Part shown: positions 6,844 to 13,872 of the stretch, piece by piece
How the letters are laid out: every line of letters starts with the position of its first letter
How positions within the stretch are numbered: the stretch's first letter is position 1
DNA from: CAIMUS01 sp046347625
Lineage (GTDB): Bacteria > Pseudomonadota > Gammaproteobacteria > Competibacterales > Competibacteraceae
Assembly (NCBI GenBank): GCA_046347625.1
Contig: JAXMFU010000007.1
Coordinates: 186,001 to 250,000, forward strand
Length of the DNA: 64,000 nucleotides
Reading direction: 5' to 3'
Position numbers and translations under genes: made by a program
Notes under the pieces: generated by a model
The model's input: only the letters and a program-made list of their open reading frames with translations
What the model was told of the DNA's origin: nothing
Databases searched by the model: none

Positions 6844-8544
6844 CTACAGCGCCTTGACCCGGATAATCTCCCGCTGCTCGGTATCCGCCAGATGAATGGC
6901 GCAGGCCAGGCAGGGATCGAACGAATGTACCGTGCGGATCACTTCCAACGGCCGCTTGGGGTCGGCCACCGGGTTGTCGAGCAACGACGCCTCGTAGGGA
7001 CCAAGTTCGTCGCGCGCATCGCGGGGGCCGGCATTCCAGGTCGAGGGAACGACCGCCTGATAATTCTTGATCTTACCGTTCTCGATCACAACCCAGTGCG
7101 ACAGAGTACCGCGCGGTGCTTCGTGATAGCCGACCCCCCGAATCTCGCCCCTGGGAAACTTCGGTGGGTTAAAGGTGTCGGTATCGCCCTTGGCGATATT
7201 GTCGATCAGTGCCTGCCATTGGTTCTGCAAGGTCTCGTACATCACTCCGCAGCGCACCGCGCGGGCGGCATGCCGACCGATGGTCGAATGCAGTGCCTCC
7301 AGCGGCAAAGGCGCGCCTGCCAGAGTGCTCACCCGTTCTATCACCAGATTCAAATAGCGCTTGGTGGGTTCATGACCGGCGGCAACCATCGCCAGCACAT
7401 TGGCCAGCGGTCCGACCTGCGCCCGCTTATCGACGAAAGTCGGCGCCTTGACCCAGGAATATTTACCATCGTCCTGGAAGTCGGTGTAATGCGGATTGGT
7501 TTCCCCTTCGAAGGGATGCAAAGGATCGCTCCCCTTGTACCAGGCGTGCTTGCTGCTTTCCTTGACACCGTTCTTGAAGAACTCGTCGTTAAAGCTGGTG
7601 ATCGGCTTGAACGTGGCGATGTCGCCGTTGGCGATATAGCCGCCCGGCAGCGCGAATTGAGTGCCTTTGGTATCCAGCGGCATCTCCGGTACCGACAGAT
7701 AATTGGTCACGCCCTTGCCGTATTTCGTCCAGTCGGCGTAATTCGCACCCACGATCGCGATATCGACCAGATAGACCTGCTTGATAAAGTCACCGACCTG
7801 ATCGATCAGCGACTTGACATAAAGCAGGCGTTCCAGCGTCAGGGTGGACTGACTGTCCAGATTGATCGGATTGGCCACCCCGCCTACGGCCAGATTCTGA
7901 ATATGCGGCGTCTTGCTGCCCAGGACGGCGACCACCCGGTTGATGCGCCGCTGATAATCTAGCGCCTGCAGATAATGCGCCGCGGCAATCAGGTTCACTT
8001 CCGGCGGCAATTTCATTGCCGGATGGCCCCAGTAGCCGTTGGCGAAAATACCCAATTGCCCGGATTGCACCAGTGCATTCAATTTCGCTTGCACGCCTTT
8101 GAGCACCGGCGCGCTGTTGAGCGGCCAGTCCGACAGACTTTCCGCGATCTGCGATGCCTTGACCGGATCGGCTTTCAGTGCCGAGACGACATCGACCCAG
8201 TCCAGCGCCGACAAATGGTAAAAGTGTACGATATGGTCGTGGACGCAATGCGCGCCCATGATCATATTACGGATATACTGGGCATTGAGAGGTACCTCGA
8301 GTTGCAGGGCGTTTTCCACGGCCCTGACCGAAGCGATGGCATGCACCGTGGTGCAAACCCCGCAAATCCGCTGGGCAAACACCCAGGCATCACGCGGATC
8401 GCGGCCCAGTACGATCTGCTCGATACCCCGCCACATCTGGCCCGAAGACCAGGCATTGGTGATTTTTCCGCCGTCAACTTCGCAATCGATGCGCAGATGC
8501 CCCTCGATTCTGGTGACTGGATCGACAGTGATTCTTGTGCTCAC
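6844..8544 (-). CDS. hybC: [NiFe]-hydrogenase large (catalytic) subunit
   Basis: A 566-residue catalytic subunit of an uptake hydrogenase. Both nickel-binding motifs are present: RICGVCTTVHA near the N-terminus and DPCLACAIH at the end. Cleavage after that final His would release the 15-residue tail LADTEQREIIRVKAL, the substrate of the adjacent maturation protease. TRIEGHLRIDCEVDGGKI is the conserved opening. Gene order small subunit-FeS protein-NrfD-like-large subunit-protease matches the hyb type, where electrons from H2 go to the quinone pool through HybA/HybB. Confidence 0.95.
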   Translation of the reverse strand: MSTRITVDPVTRIEGHLRIDCEVDGGKITNAWSSGQMWRGIEQIVLGRDPRDAWVFAQRICGVCTTVHAIASVRAVENALQLEVPLNAQYIRNMIMGAHCVHDHIVHFYHLSALDWVDVVSALKADPVKASQIAESLSDWPLNSAPVLKGVQAKLNALVQSGQLGIFANGYWGHPAMKLPPEVNLIAAAHYLQALDYQRRINRVVAVLGSKTPHIQNLAVGGVANPINLDSQSTLTLERLLYVKSLIDQVGDFIKQVYLVDIAIVGANYADWTKYGKGVTNYLSVPEMPLDTKGTQFALPGGYIANGDIATFKPITSFNDEFFKNGVKESSKHAWYKGSDPLHPFEGETNPHYTDFQDDGKYSWVKAPTFVDKRAQVGPLANVLAMVAAGHEPTKRYLNLVIERVSTLAGAPLPLEALHSTIGRHAARAVRCGVMYETLQNQWQALIDNIAKGDTDTFNPPKFPRGEIRGVGYHEAPRGTLSHWVVIENGKIKNYQAVVPSTWNAGPRDARDELGPYEASLLDNPVADPKRPLEVIRTVHSFDPCLACAIHLADTEQREIIRVKAL

Positions 8545-8584
8545 AGGTTATCTCCAGGAAATCATTGAATCTCGTTGAATGTCG

Positions 8585-9736
8585 TTATTGTGCCGGCTTG
8601 GCCTGGTGTTCGTGGAAGGCCAATACCGGGAACCGCTTGACAAAGTACAGGAAAGCCATGACTTCGAGGGAAATCATCCCCATCGACACCAGGATTTCGG
8701 TAGCGGCGGGAAAATAGACATAGCCCGGCCGTGGCGAGAAGCCGACCAGAAACGCATTGAAGCGCAGCACGATCCCGGCGAATAACATGCTGGTCGCGGC
8801 GATAAACAGCATTTGCCGATTCTCCCTGAGCTTGTATGAAGCCAGAATATACAGCGGCAGGGCGAACAACGTGAGTTCCAGCAGGAACATATTGCCCCGC
8901 AAATCGCCGGTGAAGGCCAAACCGAGATGGCCACGCCCGATCAGATCGCTAAGCCGGATAATCACAAAAGCCGCCAGTACCCAGCGGATAATCCGGGCCA
9001 GCCGAATGAACAGCGGTGTTTCCATCGGCTTCCAGAAGCCCAAGGCCGACAGCGAACCCTCGAAAATTACTACCGAAAAGCCCATGATCAGGGCGGACAG
9101 CAGGAACAGCAGCGGCAGCAGATCGGTCTGCCACAGCGGCGAGACCTTGGTGCCCAGCGCGATCAGTATCGATCCCATCGAGGATTGGTGCATGGTCGGC
9201 AGCCACACCCCCAGGGCGATAAACACGAACAACAGATGATTGACGGCGCGCAAGCCCTTCTTGAAGCCGATTCTCTCCAGCAGGGTCGGCAGGAATTCGA
9301 GCCACAGCACGCCGATATACAGCAGCACGCAGACGGCCAGTTCCAGCATGACGGAATTGGGATTTACCTGCCAGGGAAGAAAAATGTTATAAGCATTCCA
9401 GTAGCGGCCCAGGTCCAGCAGCACGGAAATACCGCCCAGGGTATAACCGAACACACTGGTCATGAGCGCCGGCCTGACCAGATCGTGGTACTCCCAACGG
9501 TTGGCAATATAGACCGTGATCGCCAGGGCATAGCCGCCACAGGCAAAGGCGGTGCCTACCACCAGATCGAACACGATCCACAGCCCCATCGGATACCCGT
9601 TGCTCATATTGGTGATGGCGCCGAGGCCATAGAAAAAGCGGATCAGGATCAGCGTTAAACCGATCGCGGCAAAAATTGCGAAGACTTTGAAAGGCTTGGT
9701 CCAAATCGGACCGCCGAGTGCTTGAGGTCTGCTCAT
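8585..9736 (-). CDS. hybB: Hydrogenase membrane subunit HybB (NrfD/PsrC family)
   Basis: A 383-residue polytopic integral membrane protein with about ten hydrophobic segments. It starts GPIWTKPFKVFAIFAAIGLT and contains FYGLGAITNMSNGYPMGLWI, a conserved NrfD/HybB segment. HybB passes electrons from the HybA iron-sulfur protein to quinone. It is placed between hybA and hybC in the operon. A small C-terminal cytosolic tail (FHEHQAKPAQ) ends the protein. Confidence 0.93.
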   Translation of the reverse strand: MSRPQALGGPIWTKPFKVFAIFAAIGLTLILIRFFYGLGAITNMSNGYPMGLWIVFDLVVGTAFACGGYALAITVYIANRWEYHDLVRPALMTSVFGYTLGGISVLLDLGRYWNAYNIFLPWQVNPNSVMLELAVCVLLYIGVLWLEFLPTLLERIGFKKGLRAVNHLLFVFIALGVWLPTMHQSSMGSILIALGTKVSPLWQTDLLPLLFLLSALIMGFSVVIFEGSLSALGFWKPMETPLFIRLARIIRWVLAAFVIIRLSDLIGRGHLGLAFTGDLRGNMFLLELTLFALPLYILASYKLRENRQMLFIAATSMLFAGIVLRFNAFLVGFSPRPGYVYFPAATEILVSMGMISLEVMAFLYFVKRFPVLAFHEHQAKPAQ

Positions 9737-9757
9737 GGGGTATCTCTCAGTGCCGGA

Positions 9758-10750
9758 TTACTCTTCTTCGAGCTGCTTACGTTCTTCTTCACGCTGTTCC
9801 CGTCGGACCGTCTTGCTGGTGATATACAGCAGGAAGAGCAGCAGCAAGCTCGGCGCCAGGAAGTCCTTGTAGACCGTATGCTGCACGGTCTCCGACCGGC
9901 TGGCGGCCGATTTCTCCGGCAGGGTCGGCAACCCCAGCTTTTCATAGGGCACCGCCGCCAGCATCATGACCTGGGTTCCACCGCCTTCCTTCTCACCATA
10001 AATATGCTGCTGGTACTCCTTGACGGTAGCGACCTGTTTGTGTGGCGAGCCGACGGTCTGGATCGGATATTCATACGCTTCGCCCGGCCGCATGGACAGA
10101 CGCCGCCGGGCCTCCTCCAGAATCTCCTGCCGGGTACCGAACAAGCTGGCTCCGGTGGGACAGTGCTCCACGCAGCCCGGCAACTGTCCCTGTTTGAGGC
10201 GATGGTCGCAGAACTGACATTTACGAATCTCGCCCAAGGGTTTGTTGAATTCGTAGGCCGGCACGTTATAGGGACAGGCAAAGGCGCAATAACGGCAACC
10301 GATGCAGACATCCTTATTGTAGGTCACCACCCCGGTGATTGGATTCTTGCGCATGGCATTGACCGGGCATACCGACACACAGACCGCATCGACACAATGC
10401 ATGCAGTGCCGCTTGATAAAGGAAAAGCCATCGAATTCCCGGTCCTTGACCTCGGCCGTACCCTGTTTATAGACCTTGATAATATTCAAAGTCTTATCGG
10501 AAATATCGACCGGGGTATCCCAGATGGCCGGCTGGCCGGGCTCCGCCAGATTGTTGTCGATGGGCATATTATTCACTTCCTTGCAGCCCGCCATGCATGC
10601 CTTGCAGCCAATGCAGATGGTAGCGTCGTAGAGCATCCCGACGGCATCGGGAGACGGCTCTTTATTCGGGCGCGCTTCCGCCGTGCCGGCGGCGCCCAGC
10701 AGGGCCGCGCTCCCGGTCAGCTTGAGGAAGTTTCTGCGGTTGAGACTCAT
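9758..10750 (-). CDS. hybA: Hydrogenase iron-sulfur electron-transfer protein HybA
   Basis: A 330-residue ferredoxin-like protein with a Tat signal (SLNRRNFLKLTGSAALLGAA) and four cysteine clusters for 4Fe-4S centres: CIGCKACMAGC, HCMHCVDAVCVSVC, CIGCRYCAFAC and the CQFCDHRLKQ..CVEHC pair. The C-terminal segment SLLLLFLLYI followed by a charged tail is a membrane anchor. It links HybO/HybC to HybB. It starts 6 bp after hybO ends. Confidence 0.93.
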   Translation of the reverse strand: MSLNRRNFLKLTGSAALLGAAGTAEARPNKEPSPDAVGMLYDATICIGCKACMAGCKEVNNMPIDNNLAEPGQPAIWDTPVDISDKTLNIIKVYKQGTAEVKDREFDGFSFIKRHCMHCVDAVCVSVCPVNAMRKNPITGVVTYNKDVCIGCRYCAFACPYNVPAYEFNKPLGEIRKCQFCDHRLKQGQLPGCVEHCPTGASLFGTRQEILEEARRRLSMRPGEAYEYPIQTVGSPHKQVATVKEYQQHIYGEKEGGGTQVMMLAAVPYEKLGLPTLPEKSAASRSETVQHTVYKDFLAPSLLLLFLLYITSKTVRREQREEERKQLEEE

Positions 10751-10756
10751 TACAAC

Positions 10757-11905
10757 TCACTCCTGCGGGGGCTTCGGTTGCGCCGCCGTGGCTTCGGCCT
10801 CCGCCTGCTTCTGTTTCTTGGCACGGCTCAAAATATTCAGTACCACGGCGCCGGCACCGACCGCGGCACCGACCACGCCACCGGACAGAGCCGCAGCGGC
10901 GGGCGAGGCACCCTTCCCTTCCGGCTCATACACACTGGCATAGGTGGCCGGCGGAGTAGCCCGCTTGACTTCGGCCAGCTGATAGATCGCCTTGGTAAAG
11001 CCTACGCCTTGCTCGGTACAGCCGAAGCAGGGATGACCGGTACCGACCGGCCAACTGCCCGGACCGGCATCGTCGAACAGGATCGCCGGACAATTGGCAA
11101 AGGTTTCCGGACCCTTGCAGCCCAGTTTGTAAAGGCACCAGCCCTGGCGGTGACCGGCATCGCCGAATTCGGACGCAAACCGGCCCGCGTCGAAATGGGG
11201 TCGCCGCTCGCAATTCTCATGGATCAACCGACCGTAGGCGAACTTGGGACGACGTTTCTCATCCAGTTCGGGCAATTTGCCGAAGGTGACGAAGTACACC
11301 ACCGTGCTGAGGAAGTTATACGGATTCGGCGGGCAGCCGGGAATGGTCACAATCGGCTTATCTTTGATGAGATCCGTGACCGGCCTGGCGTCGGTAGGAT
11401 TGGGACCGCTCGCCGGGATACCGCCCCAGGCGGCGCACGAACCGATGGCCACGATGGCGGCGGCGCCTTTGGCGCCCTCCTCCAGGTGCTCGCGAATGGT
11501 TTTGTTGGCCACCTTGCAATAAATTCCATTGTCCTTGATGGGAATAGAACCATCGACGACCAGCAGATATTTGCCCTGGTTTTCTTCCATGGACTGTTGT
11601 TTGGCCTCCTCGGCCAGGTGTCCTGAAGGCGTACTGAGGGTCTCGTGATAGTCCAGGGAAATAAGATCGAGGATCAGGGTATCCAGCGCCGGGTGCTGGG
11701 ACCTGAGCAGGGATTCGGTACAGCCGGTACACTCTTGGGCCGACAGCCAGATTACCGGCGGTCGCTTCGGGTTGGCCACGGCATGGGCGATATCGAAAGC
11801 CGCGCTGGCGGGAAGCCCCAGGGTGGCGGCGACTCCTGCGCAAAATTTAAGGAAATCTCTACGGGATAGGCCTAAAGCCTCGTGGAAGGTATTCTCAGTC
11901 TGCAT
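10757..11905 (-). CDS. hybO: [NiFe]-hydrogenase small subunit HybO
   Basis: A 382-residue Tat-exported small subunit. SRRDFLKFCAGVAATLGLP is the twin-arginine signal. Iron-sulfur ligands appear in order: ECTGCTES, IGSCAAWGGIP, IPGCPPNPYNF, then LIHENCERR, CLYKLGC, CPAILFDD and HPCFGCTEQGVGF. The last group sets the distal, medial and proximal clusters of a standard (not O2-tolerant 6-Cys) type as far as can be judged. A glycine/alanine-rich hydrophobic helix near the C-terminus anchors it in the membrane. It is the first gene of the operon, with an FNR-type promoter upstream. Confidence 0.94.
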   Translation of the reverse strand: MQTENTFHEALGLSRRDFLKFCAGVAATLGLPASAAFDIAHAVANPKRPPVIWLSAQECTGCTESLLRSQHPALDTLILDLISLDYHETLSTPSGHLAEEAKQQSMEENQGKYLLVVDGSIPIKDNGIYCKVANKTIREHLEEGAKGAAAIVAIGSCAAWGGIPASGPNPTDARPVTDLIKDKPIVTIPGCPPNPYNFLSTVVYFVTFGKLPELDEKRRPKFAYGRLIHENCERRPHFDAGRFASEFGDAGHRQGWCLYKLGCKGPETFANCPAILFDDAGPGSWPVGTGHPCFGCTEQGVGFTKAIYQLAEVKRATPPATYASVYEPEGKGASPAAAALSGGVVGAAVGAGAVVLNILSRAKKQKQAEAEATAAQPKPPQE

Positions 11906-12059
11906 GCTGCCTCCGAGACCTGGTGGAAGACCGTCCGGCGGGAGTGACCGCCGACGAAAGGGTCCGGTACAGCCGGGTCGGTCTGTACCAGAAAATCCTG
12001 CTCGACGCCCTCGAAATTTCTAGGGAAATCAGGTTTATTAAGCGCCGATTTGAATCCGT

Positions 12060-12100
12060 ATAATATCGGTTGGATAAGCGGTAATATTGATCTGTATCAA
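12060..12100 (-). promoter_or_regulatory. FNR-type site and class II promoter of the hyb operon
   Basis: TTGATCTGTATCAA at 12087-12100 is a perfect TTGAT-N4-ATCAA FNR/ANR box. On the minus strand a TATTAT hexamer sits at 12065-12060. Its centre is exactly 31 bp from the box centre, the spacing of class II FNR-activated promoters (box at -41.5). It lies ~180 bp before hybO and 64 bp before the divergent hybE, so one site may control both. Confidence 0.75.
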
Positions 12101-12164
12101 CTATCACTTTTACAACCCTCGGAAATTTAAACTAAAACTTCTTACCTGCCACGAGGTGGATGCG

Positions 12165-12677
12165 ATGACCGACCAACCTGCCACCAAAGCCGAACAGCCC
12201 TGCCGCCTGGAAGCCTTTTTTACCGAGGTCCAGCGGACCCGGATGCGGGGTCTGCCGATTCTCCATCCCGCCATACAGGTTGAAGCCGTTGGTTTCCAGC
12301 ACTGGGACGGCGGCTGGCTGGGTGTGATGGTGACGCCCTGGTTCATGAGCCTGCTCTGGCTTCCTGACGAGCCGGATATTCCGCTCGGGCAGCCGGGCGA
12401 CAAGGTGGTACGTTCCTTGCCGGGAGGAGATTACGAATTCATTGTTTCCCACGAAGAAGGTCTTGGTCCTTATTTATCCTGTTCCTTATGTTCTCCTATG
12501 GACGCATTCCCAGAGCACGAGAGCGCCCGGGCGACGGCGGTGGCCGTGATGGAGGCTGTCCTGCAACCACCGGCAGCACCTGAAACCGGTGCTGTCCAGC
12601 CGACGGAACCGCCCTCCTCCAGATGGTTTTCGCGCCGTAGTTTGTTGTTGGGAAGGTTTTCAACGGATAAAACTTGA
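12165..12677 (+). CDS. hybE: [NiFe]-hydrogenase assembly chaperone HybE
   Basis: The ATG at 12165 (GAGGTGG upstream) is used instead of a far upstream frame start. The 170-residue product has the HybE/HupJ fold: LEAFFTEVQRTRMRGLPILH, VGFQHWDGGWLGVMVTPWFM and the cysteine-containing YLSCSLCSPMDAF. HybE-type chaperones bind the precursor small subunit and hold back Tat export until assembly is complete. It diverges from hybO across an FNR-box intergenic region. Confidence 0.9.
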   Translation: MTDQPATKAEQPCRLEAFFTEVQRTRMRGLPILHPAIQVEAVGFQHWDGGWLGVMVTPWFMSLLWLPDEPDIPLGQPGDKVVRSLPGGDYEFIVSHEEGLGPYLSCSLCSPMDAFPEHESARATAVAVMEAVLQPPAAPETGAVQPTEPPSSRWFSRRSLLLGRFSTDKT

Positions 12678-12774
12678 ACCGCAGATTGACGCAGATTAAA
12701 GGATTACCCAGATGAATAGCTGTATTGATGAAGCTATCTGCGAAATCTTTATAATCTGCGTCAATCTGCGGTTC
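12676..12774. repeat. Long inverted repeat with 23-bp perfect arms
   Basis: Arms at 12676-12698 and 12752-12774 are exact reverse complements (each begins or ends with GAACCGCAGATTGACGCAG). The 53-nt loop includes AGCTGTATTGATGAAGCT. It overlaps the hybE stop codon. It could terminate transcription, or be a mobile palindrome of the widespread CAGATTGACGCAGATT type. Confidence 0.6.
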
Positions 12775-12784
12775 AGACAGCCTC

Positions 12785-12882
12785 CGTAGGCCGGAATAAG
12801 GCCGCCCCTCCAGCGGCCGTTTCCGGCATCCAAGCCCAAGAATGCCGGAAACGCTCCGCACGCTCCGCTTATTCCAGCCTAC
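12785..12882. repeat. REP pair (GTAGGCCGGAATAAGC family)
   Basis: Two inverted REP units: CGTAGGCCGGAATAAGG...CCGTTTCCGGC and the mirror GCCGGAAACGCTCCGC...GCTTATTCCAGCCTAC. It is the same family as the repeats flanking the RAYT transposase at 25186-25704. It sits immediately before the pseudogene remnant and may mark the deletion that destroyed it. Confidence 0.7.
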
Positions 12883-12883
12883 A

Positions 12884-13108
12884 ATACTAATTATCAGTTG
12901 GGTCGTCACTATCCTGCCACTGATTACCGGTTTCATGGCCTACTCACACACCGGAGGGCGCTATGCAACCCTGCTGGCGCTGCCTCTGCTGAGCGTGGAA
13001 CTATTATTGGCCTAATTCCCCTTCGGCAAACTGATGCACTCGGTATTGGTGTTTCCAGCCCGGTTCCAGATCGGTGCGGCCTTTGGCCGCCGGGGGGTAA
13101 GAGCATGA
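12884..13108 (+). pseudogene. Remnant of a NarI/DsrM-like (Isp1-type) cytochrome b membrane subunit
   Basis: One frame reads ILIISWVVTILPLITGFMAY then SHTGGRYATLLALPLLSVEL, hits a TAA at 13013, and continues FPFGKLMHSVLVFPARFQIG to a TGA at 13106. The helix-plus-GKLMH pattern is that of quinone-reactive cytochrome b subunits (NarI/DsrM/Isp1). No start and no N-terminal half remain; the REP pair abuts the 5' end. The stop overlaps the next ATG (ATGA), so the former operon coupling is still visible. Confidence 0.55.
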
Positions 13109-13227
13109 GCATTAACCAAGCGCGGTTCGCGGAGTTCCGTGAGGAAATCCGCCATCTTGGCGACCAGGTGCAACCGGTACGTGGCTTGACTGACACCGAG
13201 CGGGTCCAATGCGCCCAGCAGGAGTGA
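13105..13227 (+). pseudogene. Truncated N-terminus of a protein coupled to the cytochrome b remnant
   Basis: A 40-residue frame, MSINQARFAEFREEIRHLGD then QVQPVRGLTDTERVQCAQQE, starts inside the stop of the preceding remnant. It ends where an extragenic repeat (GGAGTGAGTTTGCTCGCG) begins. In hyn/hup operons Isp1 is followed by Isp2, a DsrK-like iron-sulfur protein, so this may be the start of an isp2. The sequence is too short to confirm. Confidence 0.4.
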
Positions 13228-13291
13228 GTTTGCTCGCGAAGGTCGGGTTCACCCCCGGATCGGTCGAATTCGCGAGCAAGCTCGCTCCTAC
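13219..13291. repeat. Palindromic repeat, GTAGGAGCGAGCTTGCTCGCGA family
   Basis: Arms AGGAGTGAGTTTGCTCGCGA and TTCGCGAGCAAGCTCGCTCC surround a ~28-nt loop. Other copies: 28839-28912, 33049-33070 (half), 44881-44956 and 45593-45686. This resembles a REP family common in gammaproteobacteria. Confidence 0.7.
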
Positions 13292-13446
13292 AGACGACTC
13301 GCAGGAGAAATAGCATGCCATCCCCTGTTCAAACCCTGACCACTCTGAGTCAGGAAGTGTCAGCTTTTTTTACACCTTTCAAATTCTGGGCCGGACCCGC
13401 AAGGGGCTGGATGTGTGGGTGACGGCGTTTACGCACACGCCTCCGG

Positions 13447-13788
13447 TCAATACTCATGAATGACCAGAGGTATTCCGGTCAGACCAAGATGAAAATCGGT
13501 AGACCAGCATTCCCGGACGCCGCGTACAGCCATGAGATGCAGACCCACCGCATCGGCGAGAGTCAGGTCTTGATCGGAAAATCGGCGCAAAATGGCTACA
13601 GCCGCCGTCTGCTCGTCCGGCCCGACAGGAATAAGATCGAGAGGAGTCATAAGCTCGATCATGGCCAGAAACTGCAAGGCCCGTGTGCGATCGTAGCGCC
13701 GCAAAAACCAGCCGTGACCCTCGGCGCTCACAAGGGGCGAGGTTATCAGCCTGGGTGGCGAGATCGCCAAAAATCTGTATCTTGTTTT
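13447..13788 (-). pseudogene. PIN-domain protein lacking its N-terminal catalytic strand
   Basis: The C-terminal two thirds of a PIN domain are clear: RALQFLAMIELMTPLDLIPV, then AAVAILRRFSDQDLTLADAV with the conserved Asp pair and GLHLMAVRGVRECWSTDFH. The family's opening LDTx..L strand with the first catalytic Asp is missing. The frame instead starts MKTRYRFLAISPPRLITSPL (a further in-frame ATG lies upstream at 13824). It is probably a 5'-truncated toxin gene. No antitoxin lies nearby. Confidence 0.55.
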
Positions 13789-13825
13789 CATTACTTCACC
13801 CTGTAACAGCTTGATCTTATCCAAA

Positions 13826-13858
13826 AGCCGGAATCAGCCACACAGGCTGATTCCGGCT
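13826..13858 (-). terminator. Rho-independent terminator after gcvP
   Basis: A 14-bp perfect stem (AGCCGGAATCAGCC / GGCTGATTCCGGCT) with a 5-nt loop is followed on the minus strand by TTTT. It lies 15 bp beyond the gcvP stop. Confidence 0.7.
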
Positions 13859-13872
13859 CGATCATCTATTGT

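Noticed and set aside
6892..7962. 356-codon plus-strand frame
   Set aside because: Antisense shadow of hybC.
9722..11626. 634-codon open frame on the plus strand
   Set aside because: Entirely antisense to hybA and hybO, which have full family motifs; composition is that of a mirror frame.
13320..13462. Short frame FFYTFQILGRTRKGLDVWVT between remnants
   Set aside because: No start in frame and no recognised family; could be the tail of another decayed gene but unsupported.
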